NCBI GenBank assembly: GCA_039000515.1
Contig: JBCFYV010000935.1
Coordinates: 65,629,109 to 65,693,108 of the forward strand
Source: Timema cristinae
Lineage: Eukaryota; Arthropoda; Insecta; Phasmatodea; Timematidae
Direction: 5' to 3'
Length of the DNA stretch: 64,000 bases
Shown: positions 23,131-48,725 of the stretch, piece after piece
Numbering within the stretch: position 1 is the stretch's first letter
Layout of the letters: every line of letters starts with the position of its first letter
Position numbers and translations under genes: made by a program
Notes under the pieces: generated by a model
Database searches by the model: none
Told to the model about the DNA's origin: nothing
The model's input: the letters and a program-made list of their open reading frames with translations, nothing else

Positions 23131-24439
23131 GCCGAGCCTGTGCGTTCGGGGATCTGGTATATCCTGGTGCATGTGTTGCATCCGTAGGAGACATCGTTCA
23201 CTGAGAGAGTGTAATAACGATCAATGTGCAACAGACAATGCCAGCGAAACGGCAGGTGTCAAGGTCATCATGTTCTACCAGTGGCGTATCCAACGATTGA
23301 ACAGTTTTACACATAACTCGCAATTTATATACTGGCATTTCTGGTCCCTAAGTATTATGTTTTTATTAAATTGAGACGAGATTTAGAGCAGGGTGCTAGA
23401 ATACAGACATACCCCGACTTAACGATGCTTTTGAATTGCCGCCATGTCCTGAACTTGAAGCGCTTGCTTTCGCAGACACATCACCTTAGTGACACGACGT
23501 TACTGCTAGCAACACTTCCCCCGCATATAAGGCACACAGTGTGTGTGTTAGTTACAAATCTGTCATTTACAGCCCAGATCTGTATATAGACATTACAGTT
23601 CAGTACATATACATACACAGATAAGTTGATATCTGTGCAAGTATTCAGATTTCCTAGCTGAGCTTTAAATAGATACTAGAGTTTGAGACCAACAGATTAA
23701 TGGGCTTGTGATTTTGAGCTTCTTGATATAGCTTACTTCTTTGCCTTGTGTTGTGTGTGTGTTGTGATGAATGACTCATTGTTTACTCTTATCTCACCTT
23801 GTTGAGTATGTAGTTTGTGAAATAATGCACATGTGAGGGAGGGGGGTTTGTTTGAGAGAAGAACCCAAATGGAGGGTATTGCGCAGACAGCCATTGGAAT
23901 GTCAAGGTCAGAAACTGAGTAAACTGTTGTATGGAGGAGGGTACTCCTCTCTATAGGGCTGTTAGAACACAAGCTTAGTGTAAGATAGTATCAGGTACAG
24001 TTTAATGCAAAAGTGTTTATGTACATATTAAACCAAGTCTAAAACTTCTCACTTTTGTATGTCAGAACCACATGAACAGCTGTTCTCCCGATAAACAGGG
24101 AATTGAAAGGAGGTGGTGGTGTTAACCTGTACATCCAAACCTCTTTTTACAACTACACAAGAATTTTGATTAACTATTTAAAACAAATTTCACTTTATTT
24201 TAAATATGTCTCTTAATTTATTCATAAAATTAAAACAATTTTAATATACATTGTTTTTTACTAACACAATTTATCAACATAAGCTCTAATTGATACCTGA
24301 GAACTTTATGAAAAGCTCACAAACCCTATCGATAAGTGAAAAAGATGCATATTTTTGAGTCACGATGATAGTTTGGGGTATGTCTGTATGTACTTAATTA
24401 TTACTTTCTCTATGACCTTAGTAACGTGAAAATTCAATG

Positions 24440-24660
24440 CTGTACTTACAAAAGTACGCCACCTATCCCTATATTGAGCTAGTTCTATCCAGTCCACCTC
24501 ATTACACCCTATCTCTTTCAGGTCCATTCTATCTTATCCTCCCATCTGCATCTAGCTCTTCCCATTAAGCTTGTCAGACAATTCCTTGAACATGGTTCTA
24601 ATTTATTCCATTAGTGCAGCATGTCTTGCCTACCGTTACTTTTGCAAGATTCAATAACGC
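24440..24660 (-). mobile_element. LINE 3' tail fragment
   Basis: Minus-strand relative of 3700-3960: ttgagctagttctatccagt then ccacctcattacaccctatc, followed by the reverse complement of the coding tail and a cagcatgtcttgcc segment. Confidence 0.65.
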
Positions 24661-26335
24661 TAATAAAATTGTGTGATTAGTATGAAGTATGTAACTCATC
24701 GTTATGTAACCACCTCTCTATTATCTTTATCGACCACAAATACTTTTGTTTCTGAACACCTTACATTTTTCTTGCCGTGTAAGGTAAGAGACCAAGTTTC
24801 GCGATGATAAAAAAAACCGATAAAACTATTGTTTTGTGTTTCCTGAGGTTGTAATGTATATAAAGGTAAAATTATTAATATAATGTTAATTATATGTAAA
24901 CTAGCACAAGATGAAGCTAACTGACCAAAATTTAATGTAAACCTGTACATTTTCATGTGATGAATTTCTAATATACAAGCCAAAGTAATGTATTTTAGTG
25001 TTAATAAAAAAACTATCTCAGGTGTGTAAAATAGTAGTGTGCAAAGCTTTGAGTACTCATCTGTATAAATAATAAATGTTACAGTACTCTGCACATACTT
25101 TCTAACTTCTTTACACATAAAACTCTTTAATATATGTGAAACAAAATAGTTGACACTGTTGCAGAAACCAAAGAACAATCAATTCCATATTCCAAAGGTT
25201 TTCTTAAATAATATTATATAATAGCTTATAGCTTGGAAACTATTGGTTTAAAAAATAAACATTTCATATTAAAGATTTGTATTTTTATTTGTTCTACGTA
25301 TTGGCAATGATAAGTTATTTCATTTCGGAAAAAAAAAACGCATCTATTTTCACTCGAAAATGAAAATATTAATTTTGTTTGTAATGCTAAACCATGTGTA
25401 TGCTTGAATTTTAATTAGAATCATTAGTGCAGATTATGATAAAAATAGATTTGTTCACTTTTCACTCTTAAGTAAAATACACTTAATTCCAAAAATTCCA
25501 CGGGCAAACCTTATTCAACCCTAGATACCAAGTTGTAGCCCAATTGGTAGAATGGTTTAGGCTCTAGTCTGAGACACGAAAGACATCGCAAAACACATTT
25601 TTCGATTTTATCTGTTAAAATCTCGATTCGAAATTTTTTGACAATCACATTACTTTTTTCTCTGAGGGGCTACATAGAAAAACTTAGCTAATATTTTATA
25701 TATTTGTGTTTAATTCGAATTGAAAAATGTGGACTAAGCACACCCCTTGTAATAATTGTAAAATAGTTATGAGAATAGTAGAGCAACATAATAATATTCT
25801 AAAACACTCTTTCTCATAGGAGTAAACTATTGTTTTTGAACGTTATTAATTTTATTTCAAATGGATCATAGTTAAAAGAGTTGATAACCAATTGGATAAA
25901 GCTAGAGTAGAAATATTTCTAATCACACAACTGTTTCCAACCTGTGGCTAGATCACTTTCATAAAATACCACAGTGAACAAAAAACTTGTCACACTTACC
26001 AAAGCTAATTAATTAGTCATGAGACAAGCATATATCTTTAAGTCTTTATTTTTTCCCTCAGCTATTTATGCTTTAGTAATATATAGTTAAAAGTAAGGTT
26101 GTGGAGTCTGTACGCTGAGTCTTTGATTCAAACTTCTCTATTTGTCTACTTTTCAACTTCTTCAGAAATGGCTGAAAGTATATTAATAACAAAATGACTG
26201 CAGTAAAATGTTCCAATACAATTGTTGACATTGTGAATTTATATTTGAATAAATTTGTGAATTTAAAAAAAAAGTATAAAATTCAAATTATATATTTACC
26301 ATCAGTCACTGTTATATGAATTTTAATTTGAAGGA

Positions 26336-26470
26336 GTCTTGTGTGCCTGCTTACTGAGCAGAGTGTCTCAGGTTAAATTCCCGGCATGGCTGAAAATTTA
26401 TCATTGATGAAAATATGGGTTTACCCTTTCAAATTCAGAGCCGGTATATTTTTACTGACTCAAGAATCCA
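26336..26470 (+). repeat. tRNA-derived SINE fragment (family T)
   Basis: ggttaaattcccggcatggc resembles a B box followed by the cggcatggc linker that is shared in reverse with 32780-32862 and 53140-53215. Confidence 0.5.
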
Positions 26471-26749
26471 CAGCCCTGGTTATAAGTATTAGGCATCCCT
26501 CCCAGTTTTAACCATGAATATTGGTCTTTTGTTGCAAAATTGTATATATTTTGACACCACCTTGAAGGTAGGTTGATGGGCTTGTGTTGGATTGAAGTTA
26601 TTTTATCTTTAGCTTATGTCCCAGGGATTGGTTTTTTATCTGGAATTGCAAACTATCATTTATCTATATAGGCGGCAATGTATTAAAGTAACCTCTTTTC
26701 AAAAATTATAGCTGCATCTAAATATAATACTAATTAAATTGAAAAAAAT

Positions 26750-26905
26750 TACACCTAGATACAGGAATTGAACCTGGGACCTTTAGCTTAGTATTCAAAT
26801 GCTCTAACCACTGAGCTATCCATGGGACGGGCAACTCCTGAATAGGTTAATGTTTAGAACATTAGTGTACCAAGATAATGGTCCCAGGTTTGATTCTCAC
26901 CTTTA
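26750..26905. repeat. tRNA-like paired heads
   Basis: A minus-strand head (gaattgaacctgggaccttt with ccactgagctatcc) is followed by a plus-strand-like ggtcccaggtttgattctca. This is a folded, inverted pair rather than a tRNA gene. Confidence 0.5.
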
Positions 26906-29269
26906 GATGTTATTTTTAAAATTTAAAATATATTGTATAAAATTTGTAAATAGTAAAATAAAACCATTTTGACCTGTTTAAGACAGCTAAAACACAAAAA
27001 TTATGTTTATTATATTTACAAATGGACGTCCTCTAAATGAAATGACAGATAAACTAATCAGGAATTTTATGAAAAATTACTCAGTTCATTTGGTTTGGAA
27101 TCTAGCACTATTAGGAATCAAAGATATGGAAAATTGTGATTTTGAGATAGATTCTTTCGATAGTTTAATGGGGCTACCATTATTGCAGAGAAATAGGAAA
27201 AACGCAAGTAATTTCTGCTTATTTTAAGAGTAAAATGACACAAGTGTGAATGTGTAACTAAGCAGGTCAAATAGTTTATTTAATCAGATTAAATTTCAAG
27301 TAAAGAAATAATTATAAAACAATTCAAAAATTACAAGATAATACTAAAAAAAACACATGAATTGATGGCAAACACACAATTTTGAAAAACAGAATTCAGG
27401 GTATTATGAAATCATTTCAGTTGTACCACCAATGTAATAAATAGGAATAATAAAACAGTGATCTATTAAGGAAGGAAGGGGTTGAGTTTATTGAAACAAA
27501 TTTAATATTACAATCATTGAAATTTTGAATTCTTATCAATGAGCTAAGTTAAGATTACCACATAAAAATGGAATGTGCAGCAAACACCTGGTAAGGTTCT
27601 ATAATTCCTTTCTAAAAGCACCATCCCCATTAAGTCGAAATTGTTGATGGACACTTGGTCGATCGACAAACTGATTAACTTAATTTGTCCCTATTGAACC
27701 GGAAAAAAAAAACCCTAGTCAAAGTCAATGACACCGTACGTATTGCTCGTGCTGCATTCACAACTAGAGCGTTAAAAGGTTTTTTTTTTTTTTTTGTATG
27801 ACTTACTTTGGTTCCTCCTCAACTGTTGATAAATATCAATCTACATGGCGAGCAACATTTTTTGTCGATCAACAAAGTCTTGAATAAGTGCCCTTAACCT
27901 TGTTTGCACAATATATTTGAAATACAGGCTTTTATAAAATACCAAAAGCGATAATATTAGATCCACATCACACAATAAATAAACACTGCAATGTAAGTTT
28001 AACCGCCTCACGGTGACTACACAGCTTCTACCCTACTATAGAATTCCCAGACTTTTCCAGGTTTTCCCTATTTTCTCTTGCCTGTAGACACCATTAATTC
28101 TACACAAAGTTTCCCCAAAAGGTTTCCACGGAACTAATGAAATATACATTATGAGTTATAATTTACAAATGCACACATATTTATTAATGGAAAATAGCAA
28201 TGATTTTTATTTTTTATACAATATAATAATCTAAACAACAGTTAAATTAAGAAATATCACATTTTGGACTGCCCTAATATTAACATTTGCAAGAAGTGAA
28301 AAAACATATTGGACGAAATGTAGTAGGCAAGTTGGAAAGTAAACCATTGTGTGAATAAAAAAAAACCACTAAATAAAAACAAAAGAATGTTCAAAGACTT
28401 AGTAACATATCTTTTCATATATCTCGATACTTATTGGTATCGAAAGAATCGATAATCAATCTTGATATCACGAATCTCGCAACTTTGATTCTTAGATCTC
28501 AACAAAACGGCAACATTCAAAATAGAAGATAATCGATTATCTCTTATATTAGTTTAGTTGCCGTTTCACTTAAATGCCAGAAAATTGTAAATATACCACA
28601 ATGGCCCGAATATAATACAACCAAACATTTTGAGATGATCTACATGAAAATAAATGGCCTTATAATACGACTTGACATGACAGTTACACGAGGTAAAAAC
28701 TTAACTTTGACACTTTTTTTAAAGTAATAGTTAAGTGTGACTGTCAGAATGTATATTAATCAATTATAAACAAACTATACCGAAAGTTACGATATTCCTA
28801 TCAAATTAAAATGGCCGCTCTCCTGTAATTATATTCTTTGCCGCTTTTAAATTTTGAATGTTTTATTTAGCTCTGTGAATAAGACAAGTTTAATAAAAAT
28901 ATAACAAAAATCGATATAGCTGATAAAAATGAAGCAAAAAACGGTTATATTTATTTTAATTCAATAGATTATCGATATATCGTTGCCAAAACTTCATCAC
29001 TAAATTCTGACAAGCTAACGTGCATAAGATCAGTTATGGAGGACGACTTAACATTTTTGTAACGTGTGAAATGTGTTCTTCTTTCTGTTATAAAATCTGC
29101 AGTTTAATTGTATCAATTTTGAATTTATTTGAATTCTTGGTTTTGATTTATTTTAATGTGTTTAATAAATATCTATAAGATTGTGAGATTAAAGTTTCAA
29201 ACAACATGTGTTTTATTGATCAAGTCCAAGTTTTGCATTGAGGGGTGGAAGGGGGAGTAGGGTATCAGG

Positions 29270-29395
29270 CACATCAGATTTTCTATGCAATAATGCTTGG
29301 AAAATTTAATTAAAAAGGAAATTTTCAAGAATTGGAATCGAGAATCGAAGTTTAACTTAAAAATCGGAACTGAGAAAAACGGGTATCGTGCGTGA
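29270..29395. mobile_element. Right end of a hAT-like MITE
   Basis: ttcaagaattggaatcgaga through ggtatcgtgcgtgacatctc matches, in reverse, the end of the complete element at 33713-34036. The left end was not located. Confidence 0.5.
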
Positions 29396-30234
29396 CATCT
29401 CTAATAATTACATACATATCCAATCTCACTGTTCCCTTTAAGGTGTAGGCAAGAAACTGTGAATATAGCTCAAAAAACAACTCCGTACTTAATCCATCCT
29501 CATTAACTTTCTCCACACTTCACTATCCTTGCATACTACCTTCTCTTCAACAACATCCATACACAGTCTCATACATGCTCTTATTTATATTATTTAGTAT
29601 TGAATTAAATTTTACTTTTGGAAATTTTCTATTTTTAATGGACAAAATTATATTTGGTAAGAAATGTGGTTATATTTGGCCATAATGTGGCTTTGTCTTT
29701 TTGGTGAAATTTCCTATAAAATGTGTTTTAAGTTATGTATTGTTTTGATAATTTAACCAAATGTGTTTGAAAACAATCGATTCAACAGAAACAAGTATTA
29801 TTTTTAACTCATTTTTAGCAAATAGTGAGAGGATCCAGAGAAGAATTTTAAAAATATTGCATTTTTTTACATTTATATTTATTTATAGTTTGAAATATAT
29901 ATAGTCATAAACTAATAAGAGAGCATTTTTAAATACCAAGATAAGTTATAATACTTGTATTCTCCAAAAGTGGTTACAATAATAATAATACTCGTTGATG
30001 ACAACTTATGAGCACATTACACAAAAGTATGTTCTTTATTTCTATCGAGTTTCAGGTTAAGTACTTTAAATTTTATTTATCAAATGTGCACTTTCTGAAA
30101 CAACAGATTATATCAGCACACGAGAATTTATTTGAGCGAGAATGAAAAGGCCTAATTTTACCAAGAAAAGTATCTTCCAGGGTTCTTTTACACACCACAA
30201 TCAACATCAGGCTGACTGCTTTACTTACTGTGCT

Positions 30235-30335
30235 ACGGATTTTTATTACTCAAGAACCTGGGCTGGTTTTGAACCCACAAACATCCGAGTCCTGAAGCAA
30301 GCACTTTACCTCAAGACCACTGAAGTCGACTAAGT
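30235..30335 (-). repeat. tRNA-like SINE head
   Basis: Minus-strand head with ggttttgaacccacaaacat as the B-box region and ctcaagaccactgaagtc at its 5' end. Confidence 0.5.
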
Positions 30336-32258
30336 CCTATTTAAAAAAAGGACCAAAGTAATGCAGCGTTTCCAAACACCTAATACAGTCCGATTCACTT
30401 GCAAGAAGCCCCAAATTTTTCAATATATTTATTTATAATTCATTAATTTTGTTTTAATTAGGGCTCACAATGTTCCTATGCATACATACTCTAATCTATA
30501 ATAATAAGAGGAAGTGTGTGTATGATGCCTAACCAAATCTACGGCACGCTAAGATCTGAAATTTTAACATAGGTGGACGGAAGGGGGGGGGGGGGGGTGT
30601 CCGACCGAATGTACCTCGAAGCCGGATTTTTAAATTTTTAATCAGGCTATTTTTAACAAATTTTTGAGAAAATATTTTTAATCTGGTCTAAAACTATGTT
30701 TCAGGGATAAAGTCCATTTGAAATTGGGCGCCATGGAAAGAGGGGGTGGAGGGGGATATAATTCTTATTCCACAGTGGGTCACAGGCAACGCCTTGCAGG
30801 ATTGCTAGTAATTAATAAGAAAAGGTTGAGGGATTATATCAACAAAGGTTTTGGGCATCTTGTGAGCATATCACCCAGTAGTCATTTGTTACCGACACGG
30901 TCATAGTAACTAAGAAATATGGAACAAGTTAATTTATGCATAACTAATACTCATACACATAAATAAGTGGAATGATTTCAAGACAGTAAATTAATATTAA
31001 GACAAAATAAAGGATGAGTTATGTTTAAGTTTAACTTTGAAAAAAAAAAGTGTTAATTGTGCTTTTTTTTTTATTAAAATTTCGGTGCTGTAAAACATAT
31101 TATTATAGATTTATAAATAAAATTGCACATCATCTTCCATTTGATTAAAATTCGTAAATGTAAAAACAATCAAATAAAAAGCTATTTCGACACTCAACAC
31201 AATTGGATTATTAAAGCCCCCAAACTTTATAATAAAAAAAGGCCCAACACCAATGATTTACTGCCACCCTCACTCGACTAATCCAAAAAAGATTTCAAGA
31301 AGGAACTGTCAAAGCCGAGTACCAGCACAATCAACACCATAAACAAATAGTGATTTTCAGAAAATTAGCTCTATCAAATTCTGTAAGCTGTTTTCAGGAT
31401 TTTATGTTTTAAATCTGAAACATGTCCAGCTCAGCAAACTCCAGCTGAAACAACAAATAAGAAATCTTATGTCTTATTTATAAACTCGAAATAAAGCCGA
31501 ACCAATTTTATAAAAAATATTCTCCAAGTCAAATTCTATATCAAATATTTTAAGTTAATTTTTTGTGATATATTTTACATAATTATATAGCTTTAGGTAT
31601 TTAATATAATTTACAAAATGTTATATTGCAAACATAATTAGCATATTTTGTCCTAAGGTAGTTAATTTACTACAATAACATTATGTATAAAAAAGTGCAT
31701 GGAGCTAAAACATTTAGTAATTAATAAAATGATAGAATATTAAGAAAATGGCAGAGCACAATAATATTAACATTTACTTAACAAGAGTTGTCCAGGAGAG
31801 AATTTTCACCTTATGTAAGTGAAGAGTACCATGTGTATATTAGAACTAAGCTAAATCTGACAAACAATTGTGCAATAAAACATTTTATAAGTAATTTTAG
31901 TCCATAAAGTTATATAAATAAACAAAATGTAATATTCTTTCGAGCATAAAACAAAAAATTTTCAAACTTCGATTTGGCTTTGAGAATATTTAATATATTC
32001 TATTAGAGTTCACTTCGAATTGAAAAAGAGTAAGATGTCAAAGAATGGAGGGATCGAATAGAGACTAAGAGGAACCGTAACATCTCGAATTGGTAGTCAG
32101 CTTCCCCAAGTCTTACTTTGCATAATTATTATCACACACAATACATGAAGAATAAAACAAAAAATTAAGTGTGGTACATATTATATCTAGATGATGGACT
32201 AGATAAATGTAAGGGTGTGATTTAAAAAAACAGCCGTATTGATACACAATTGACAAAT

Positions 32259-43554
<11,296 letters not shown>

Positions 43555-43934
43555 AACAACAGCTAAATATCACAATGTTCCCTGTCTCTAGCTAATAATC
43601 CTAATATTGTGAAAATGAATTAAGACCACGTAAAGCTTGTTGTTTTCAAATCCATTCTCGTAGCAGAAATAATTTAATTCAGGGCCAATTTGGTTGTCAT
43701 GTTTAAAGACAATCGTAAACATGTTAACCAACATTAAAATCACAACACTTCTAAATCAGATATTTACCAATAGCCAAGATCTAAGATATATAGGTCTAGC
43801 AACTCTTTAGTTCCAGTGGCGCCAAGTAACTCATATCGTCGCATACTACCATGTACGCAATTCAAATACAATAGAAAATTTTGAACCGCAACGTTTTCAT
43901 TTTTGGGTTTTAGGTAATATGGTTACTAGATAAA

Positions 43935-44080
43935 ATAATTGAAAAATGACACTTGGACACGGGAATATAACTAGAATGTTTTGTATTAGCACGCCAATGC
44001 TCTATCGCCAAGCTATACAGGAGTTGTCCCGTGCCCAGGGTCATTCTTCATCTACAGTTTAAGTCAGAGTCTGTGATGGA
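43935..44080. repeat. tRNA-like paired heads
   Basis: gacacttggacacgggaata, then gtcccgtgcccagggtcatt: opposing heads in the divergent promoter interval between the glucokinase and unc-93 genes. Confidence 0.45.
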
Positions 44081-44747
44081 CGTGTGCAATATAAAACTAT
44101 ATTATTCCTTTATCTAAATTAGCTCGGTACACTGGTGTATGATTTTATACATTGTTTCATATTTAAATTGTAAACATATTATAATTAAAAGTCATTAAAA
44201 TCTGAGGGCACCAATGCACCCATCTTATAAACTAAATTATGACATCTGAGGGAATTTGTATTTGAATCAGTTTGGGGAAATTTGTGAATATTTTGTCTGT
44301 ATATTAAGACCAGAAAATTTATAAGGCCTTATAAGAGAAACGAGGAATAGTTATTTTAACTATACATAAAACGGTAAATATTATAATTTGTAATATTACC
44401 ACTATTGTGAAAAGTCTAAATAATTGAGTAAACTCTTAAAATTGAACTAGGCCTAGCCCAAGAGTGAAAATTAACTTTCAATTAATCAAACCCATTGTTT
44501 TATATTAAATTTACAATTACATTATTTGAATTTCCATGGATTATCACAAATTGTGAGAAAACGATATAATCTTTATTTATTATTTTTTATTATTATTTTA
44601 TTCCTTTCTCCTTATTTTGATCATTGATCAATCTTAAAGTATTACTATGCAATGATTATCTCACAAAAAGTTTCTTATATACTAATACTTGAAAATTTCA
44701 CAAAACTTCCAGTAATATGTATTTTAAATATATCATCATAAATAAGA

Positions 44748-44800
44748 CCTGAAGATGGTGTAACATATTATAACACCGAAACATGTCGTCATAGAAGACT
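44748..44800 (+). repeat. Retroelement-type gaagatgg hairpin motif
   Basis: ctgaagatggtgtaacat, a short loop, then ataacaccgaaacatgtcg. The ggtgt and acacc segments pair. This phrase is common in LINE or Penelope-like element ends; no ORF is attached. Confidence 0.45.
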
Positions 44801-45773
44801 AAAGCTCAAATAAGGAGAAGGGAATAAAATAATAACACAGAAGATTTAATTTTATTATTTATTACTACTTACTAAATAAATATGAACATTATTAAAAATA
44901 TATTACAGTTACGGTACGCTTAAGATTTCCATTAGTGTTTGTTTATAACAATCATATACAGCCGTTTTTAATCGCCACATAGTAAAAATAAAACTATATG
45001 CAAATATCACAGTACCAGCTCATATTGCCACAAACTATACAAATAAAAAGCTTCAAAGTTTCATCAACTTTTACATTCTGTGTAGTGAAAGGTTTCAAAG
45101 GAACTAAATCCTTGTCACAAACGCTATTTTGTCGACACATATTTATTAATACTATATAGTAGGATTCTGTAGACGACCAAGTGAAGGGATTCATTTGTTT
45201 CATTGTTAGCATTATGACCGCTGAACCAGAACTCTTCTTACATAAGGGGAGTTTTAATTGAGATTGATTACACAAAATAGAAAAGAAAATCCTTAATTTT
45301 AATTAAAAAATTAGTGATAGTAAATAAAAGATTTGTCTATAATAATATTTGTACCGCGATATATGATGATGATGAAATAATAATAATAATATCTCAAAGT
45401 TAAATCAAAATGAAAACATTCATAAAACAAATAAATAAAACTGTCCTAAATACAAGTAAATTATCATCAAATGATTTACATGGTTTCTTTTCAATGAATA
45501 ATAAGTTTTCACGTAATTAAACTTTCTCAAAATACAGCGCTACTCGAAAATGTCCCATTTTCCTCACTATATTCATAGATGAAGGAAATAACTATCTCAA
45601 TCGGTTTTCTCCTATCTCTATGCACAACATTTGATGGTTATGAAACGAACGTTCTAGTGTGAAAAGCCATCAACCGAAATACATATAGCTTAGCAGTAAT
45701 CAATTCTTCACCAATAATTAATCCAGGTATAATTAGTTGTTAAAAAAAACATACGCATACAAAAATAAAGATC

Positions 45774-48677
45774 ATGTACGGTAAAACTACTCAGGCGTTA
45801 CGCGGACTTCAACCCGATCAGAGCGCACTTCACCAAAAGGGTCGCCGATCAACGAGATTGGACGCACTTCGTCCTCAAAGAGCGCTCGAAAGACTACCCA
45901 CTATCGTTTCGAAAAACACTTCCAAGGTCGATTTGGATGACAGTGAGGAATTCGTCGACGAGTTCGGGTTCATCGCGGCGGGCCTCCCTCCCGGTGAAGA
46001 AAGGAAGATAATCGTGAATCTGATGTCCGTGAGCGTAGCCTTCACCATCTTGTACGGGGCCTTTAGAAGCATGGCGAACCTCCAGACGTCCATGCACGCC
46101 GAGAAAGGACTCGGTTCGAGCTCTCTGGCAGCCATCTACGCGTCTGTCGTCGTGTCTTCGTTATTCCTGCCGGCCTTCCTCATAAGGCGGTTGACTGTTA
46201 AGTGGACGATGTCGCTCTCCATGCTAGGGTACTCCGTGTTCATCGCCGCACAGTTCTACCCCAAGTTCTACACCTTGATCCCCGCTGGGATTGTCCTCGG
46301 CATGTGCTCCGCCCCCATGTGGATATCCCAGGCCACTTACGTCACACATCTGGCATATGTGTATTCGGTGGTTACCAAAGAAAAGGCAGATATGGTTATC
46401 ATGAGGTTCTACGGGATATTTTTCCTGTTTTTTGAGACTTCACAGATTTGGGGGAATCTGGTATCTTCCATAGGTAAGACGTTTCCTTATAAAAATGCGA
46501 TACAATCCAATGTAAATAGGATAGAAGGTAGTGCCAGATGAAGAACGACATCTGATTGGCTGAGCGTGTGACGTCACTCAGTACACAAGCCAGCGAGTTA
46601 GATGCACAACGCTTTATGGAAGACAAAATAAGTTGTTAAAAATCAGGTCATATTTTGGAGCTTTGAATAATAAATAAACCTTTAAAAATCCACACCAATG
46701 TCCAATTAACGTCATTATTCTATTTATTTATTAAAATATCTTTATTTGGCTGTTTTAGTACCTGCGATATGTTTTCATTGCCCCTCAGATCGGCCACTTG
46801 GTCCAGTGGTCAGCGCCCATGGCTACTGATATAGAAGTCCCAGGTTCGATACCCTAGTTATATCCAGTCAACCTTACTACAACATATCCCTATCTTGAGC
46901 TATTTCTATCCAGTCAAACTTACTACACCCTATCCCTTTCTTGAGCTAGTTCTATCCAGTCCACCTCATTACACCCTATCCCTACCTTGAGCTAGTTCTA
47001 CCCAGTCCACCTCATTACCTCCTATCTCTTTCAGGTCCATTATAATGTTATCCTCCCATCTGCGTCTAGGTCTTCCCAATGGTCTCTTCCCATTGGTGAT
47101 TCCAGTAAGTACCTTAAACAAGGTTTTAGAATCTCCCATTCACATGTCCTGCTCAACGTAATCTACGAGACTTGATTATCCTAACAATGACTTGTGATGA
47201 GTACATATTATGTAGGCCTAACTCATCATTTTGTAACCTCCTTCACTCCCCAGTATCCTCATTCCTTTATGGCCTGTATATCTTTCTAAGCACCCTGTTT
47301 CAGAACAGCCTAAAATATTTTCCTAGGCATCTATTACTATTGTTATTATCCTGTGTCACGCATGGTGGTGGTAAGGGAGGTGATACTAAACAGAATAAAC
47401 CTAGGCCGCATGAAACCTAGACGCGGTGGTTGCGTCACTGTGTCCTGTCTTGTTCCAGTCCTGTCGTACTCCAAGTACAAGCCGCTCCCCCCTGACAGCG
47501 AGTATCTGAAGCGTTGCGGTGCCGAGTTCTGTCCCCAGGACAAGGACAATCAGCACGCCCACTTTCTGGCCAACCACCTGAAACCAGCCCCGGAGGACCT
47601 CTACACCCTCGCCACCATATACGTCGTGTGCGCGCTTTCTTCCTCGGCCTTCATCGCCGTCAACGTCGATTCGCTGCGCAAGTACGTTATATATACTGGA
47701 TGTAGCCCTAACGCTCGATATATATACTGGATGTAGCCCTAACGCTCGATATATATACTGGATGTAGCCCTAACGCTCGATATATATATACTGGATGTAG
47801 CCCTAACGCTCGATATATATATACTGGATGTAGCCCTAACGCTCGATATATATACTGGATGTAGCCCTAACGCTCGATATATATACTGGATGTAGCCCTA
47901 ACGCTCGATATATATACTGGATGTAGCCCTAACGCTCGATATATATACTGGATGTAGCCCTAACGCTCGATATATATACTGGATGTAGCCCTAACGCTCG
48001 ATATATATACTGGATGTAGCCCTAACGCTCGATATATATATACTGGATGTAGCCCTAACGCTCGATATATATACTGGATGTAGCCCTAACGCTCGATATA
48101 TATATATATACTGGATGTAGCCCTAACGCTCGATATATATACTGGATGTAACCCTAACGCTCGATATATATACTGGATGTAGCCCTAACGCTCGATATAT
48201 ATACTGGATGTAGCCCTAACGCTCGATATATATACTGGATGTAGCCCTAACGCTCGATATATATATATACTGGATGTAGCCCTAACGCTCGATATATATA
48301 CTGGATGTAGCCCTAACGCTCGATATATATACTGGATGTAGCCCTAACGCTCAATATATATATACTGGATGTAGCCCTAACGCTCGATATATATATACTG
48401 GATGTAGCCCTAACGCTCGATATATATACTGGATGTAGCCCTAACGCTCGATATATATATATTGGATGTAGCCCTAACACACGATATATATACTGGATGT
48501 AGCCCTAACGCTCGATATATATACTGGATGTAGCCTAACGCCCGATATATATATATATATATATTTGTATGTAGCCCTAACGCCCGATATATATACTGGA
48601 TGTAGTCCTAACGCCCGAGATATATATGTTGGATGTAGCCCAGACGCTCTTTATATATGTTGGATGTAGCCCTAACG

Positions 48678-48725
<48 letters not shown>

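Larger units (their letters stand above)
23131..32258. other. Gene-poor intergenic region
   Basis: About 9 kb between the 3' ends of the convergent BRMS1 and glucokinase genes. It is AT-rich, with LINE and tRNA-like SINE fragments (24440-24660, 25535-25600, 26336-26470, 26750-26905, 30235-30335), a hAT-like end near 29270-29395, a T run at 27781-27796 and a G run at 30585-30598. Open stretches such as 24702-25178 (-) and 27003-27227 (+) have no recognised domain. Confidence 0.5.
43555..45773. promoter_or_regulatory. Shared upstream interval of the divergent glucokinase and unc-93 genes
   Basis: About 2.2 kb separates the two start codons, which point away from each other. The interval should hold both promoters, but I see no clear TATA or initiator that I would defend. 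It includes a tRNA-like repeat (43935-44080) and AT-rich spacer. Confidence 0.35.

Noticed and set aside
24702..25178. 158-codon minus-strand frame
   Set aside because: AT-rich, hydrophobic by composition, no splice borders or family resemblance.
27003..27227. 74-codon plus-strand frame
   Set aside because: Possibly a chance frame in AT-rich intergenic DNA; no domain and no flanking splice signals that I would defend.
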